DNA of 60,749 nt, taken from positions 1 through 60,749 of the forward strand of contig JAUCBJ010006455.1 in assembly GCA_032718475.1 (NCBI GenBank), given 5' to 3'. Positions 59,701-60,749 of the stretch are shown here, piece after piece. Numbering within the stretch: the stretch's first letter is position 1; every line of letters begins with the position of its first letter. The position numbers were made by a program, and so were the translations under genes. The notes beneath the pieces are model-generated. The model ran no database searches. It had not been told where the DNA came from and worked only from the letters and a program-made list of their open reading frames with translations. This stretch comes from Nemertoderma westbladi (lineage: Eukaryota > Xenacoelomorpha > Nemertodermatida > Nemertodermatidae).

Positions 59701-59880
59701 GGTTCCACCTTGGTGTAGTGGTTGCATTGAATTCCAATCTATCTGGAGGTCGTGGGTTCGATCCCTGTATGTGGGCCAAGGCAGTTTTCGATTCAGCACG
59801 AATGGTTTGAAGGGGCTAACCAGGGGGCATCTATGCCTTGCATCCTTAAATGTTAGCTCTAACGGTCGAAGAAAACTTTA
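59701..59880 (+). repeat. tRNA-derived SINE nested in the hAT element
   Basis: The A-box-like TGGTGTAGTGGTT (59711-59723) and a perfect B box GGTTCGATCCC (59755-59765) lie 31 bases apart, as in RNA polymerase III promoters of tRNA type. The following sequence (GGCAGTTTTCGATTCAGCAC, then GGGGGCATCTATGCCTTGCA) is a non-tRNA body. Cloverleaf pairing of the acceptor is poor, so it is a SINE, not a tRNA gene. Confidence 0.7.
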
Positions 59881-60130
59881 TTTCTATACTTTTTTACAAG
59901 TGTTGAAAAGTATCTTAAACTAATTGGTAATATTGTTTAAAAAATATATAAATGTTGATAATAATTTAACAAACTAATTGCAGCTATTAAACTAGATATG
60001 AACCTTGTAATTCCGGTAAAATTCCGGCCGGAATTGACCCCATTCCGGCAATTCCGGCCGGAACCGGAATCGGGCAAAAACCGCCGGAATTCCGGCCGGA
60101 ACGGAATTCCGGGACATCCCTAGTATCGAG

Positions 60131-60749
60131 TAATCGCATTTTTTTAAAAGTTTTGTTCAAATATTATATATATATATATATTGTATATACAATATACAAT
60201 ATAAAAAAGCGTCAAATCCGCCAAGTTTCTAATGGTACAAATCCGCCAAGTTTCCGCTTGAACGGATTAAGTGGGAAGACATTTAATCTGTAGACATGTA
60301 GACACTTAGTGTGATATATATTGTTAATTAGTTTAATTAGTAAAGACTAATTTAAAAATCGATTGGATACGTTTTGTAGAGTCTATGATGCTGAGTCCAT
60401 AAAGTTGGTTTCGAAAGATAACGAAATGAGAGAAAGTTTTCACTTTCAGACATTTCGACGTGTGGATGGAGTAGGCCTACCGAACCACAAAGAAGCAACG
60501 AGTTTTTTTAACACATATGCCGAGATTCAGCTTAAACGAATTAAAATAACGGAAATTGGCCAAGGTTTCACTATCAGACATTTCGCCCTCTAGCGACAGA
60601 CTGGAGAACTGCTTTATTAATTACCTCACAAAAGACGCAGAATGTGGTCTGGCACATAGAGACATGGGAGGAACCTGGACGCAAAACCCGCCTTGGCGAA
60701 TTAATATCCCGTCTTTACGTTAAATTCTCAATTTAGGAAAAGGAGCAGG
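60131..60749. other. Right edge, no gene recognised
   Basis: A (TA)n run and GTATATACAATATACAATAT palindromes lie at about 60165-60205. ATCCGCCAAGTTTC is repeated at 60216 and 60240. A 76-codon frame at 60363-60593 has no known content; it could be an exon of the lysine-rich gene, but nothing supports that. Confidence 0.4.

Larger units (their letters stand above)
58351..60122. mobile_element. hAT-type non-autonomous transposon, 1.77 kb, 8-bp target duplication
   Basis: The ends are TAGGGATGTCCCGGAAT (58351-58367) and its reverse complement finishing at 60122. An exact 8-bp duplication GTATCGAG flanks them (58343-58350 and 60123-60130). The 8-bp duplication and TAGGG(A/G)TGTCCC-type ends are characteristic of hAT elements. 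The inner side of each end is a cluster of overlapping CCGGAAT/ATTCCGGCCGGAA palindromes extending about 85-125 bp, likely transposase sites. No transposase frame remains. Two other repeats are nested inside: a Harbinger-like MITE (59132-59455) and a tRNA-derived SINE (from 59701). Confidence 0.92.

Overview
The window looks like nuclear DNA of a marine invertebrate, most likely a deuterostome such as an echinoderm; the lineage call is weak. It is AT-rich, has intron-containing genes and no bacterial-style operons, and carries many relics of retrotransposons and DNA transposons. The palindromic word AGGCCT(A) recurs, and long poly-G or poly-C runs occur throughout. No window-wide system such as a virus, CRISPR array or biosynthetic cluster is present.

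Supported host genes are few. (1) A two-exon C2H2 zinc-finger gene on the plus strand at 25435-28861 encodes about 1033 residues with 11 fingers. (2) A large intron-free ORF on the minus strand at 44571-46943 is a Tex/SRBD1-type RNA-binding protein (790 residues). (3) The first two coding exons of a lysine-rich, proline-rich protein lie on the plus strand at 53801-54986, with the rest not found. (4) A short terminal coding exon on the minus strand at 29558-29683 has an acceptor, a stop and poly(A) signals; its gene is unrecognised. These genes show no functional link to one another.

Mobile elements dominate the rest. Left end: a decayed Ty3/gypsy-type pol (about 840-2497, resuming at 3829) is interrupted by a 5'-truncated LINE (2498-3828). 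The same LINE family recurs at 36271-38081 (13-bp target duplication, nearly intact reverse transcriptase) and at 42040-42309 on the minus strand. A different CR1/Jockey-like LINE remnant lies at 48160-49110. DNA-transposon-type elements include a 1-kb fold-back element (34916-35939), a 195-bp MITE (44139-44333), a G-tract-ended inverted-repeat element (50339-51077), a TTAA-flanked element with palindromic subterminal repeats (55570-56647), and a hAT-type element with a perfect 8-bp target duplication (58351-60122). The hAT-type element contains a Harbinger-like MITE and a tRNA-derived SINE.

Four large minisatellites occupy about 9.6 kb: a 37-bp unit x about 115 (5553-9812), a 50-bp unit x about 33 (11571-13235), an irregular unit of about 23 bp (19434-20108), and a 42-bp unit x about 72 (31339-34377). 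Three show higher-order duplications. The very long reading frames over them arise from stop-free repeat units and are not called as genes. The remaining stretches are AT-rich with no recognisable gene and are listed individually.
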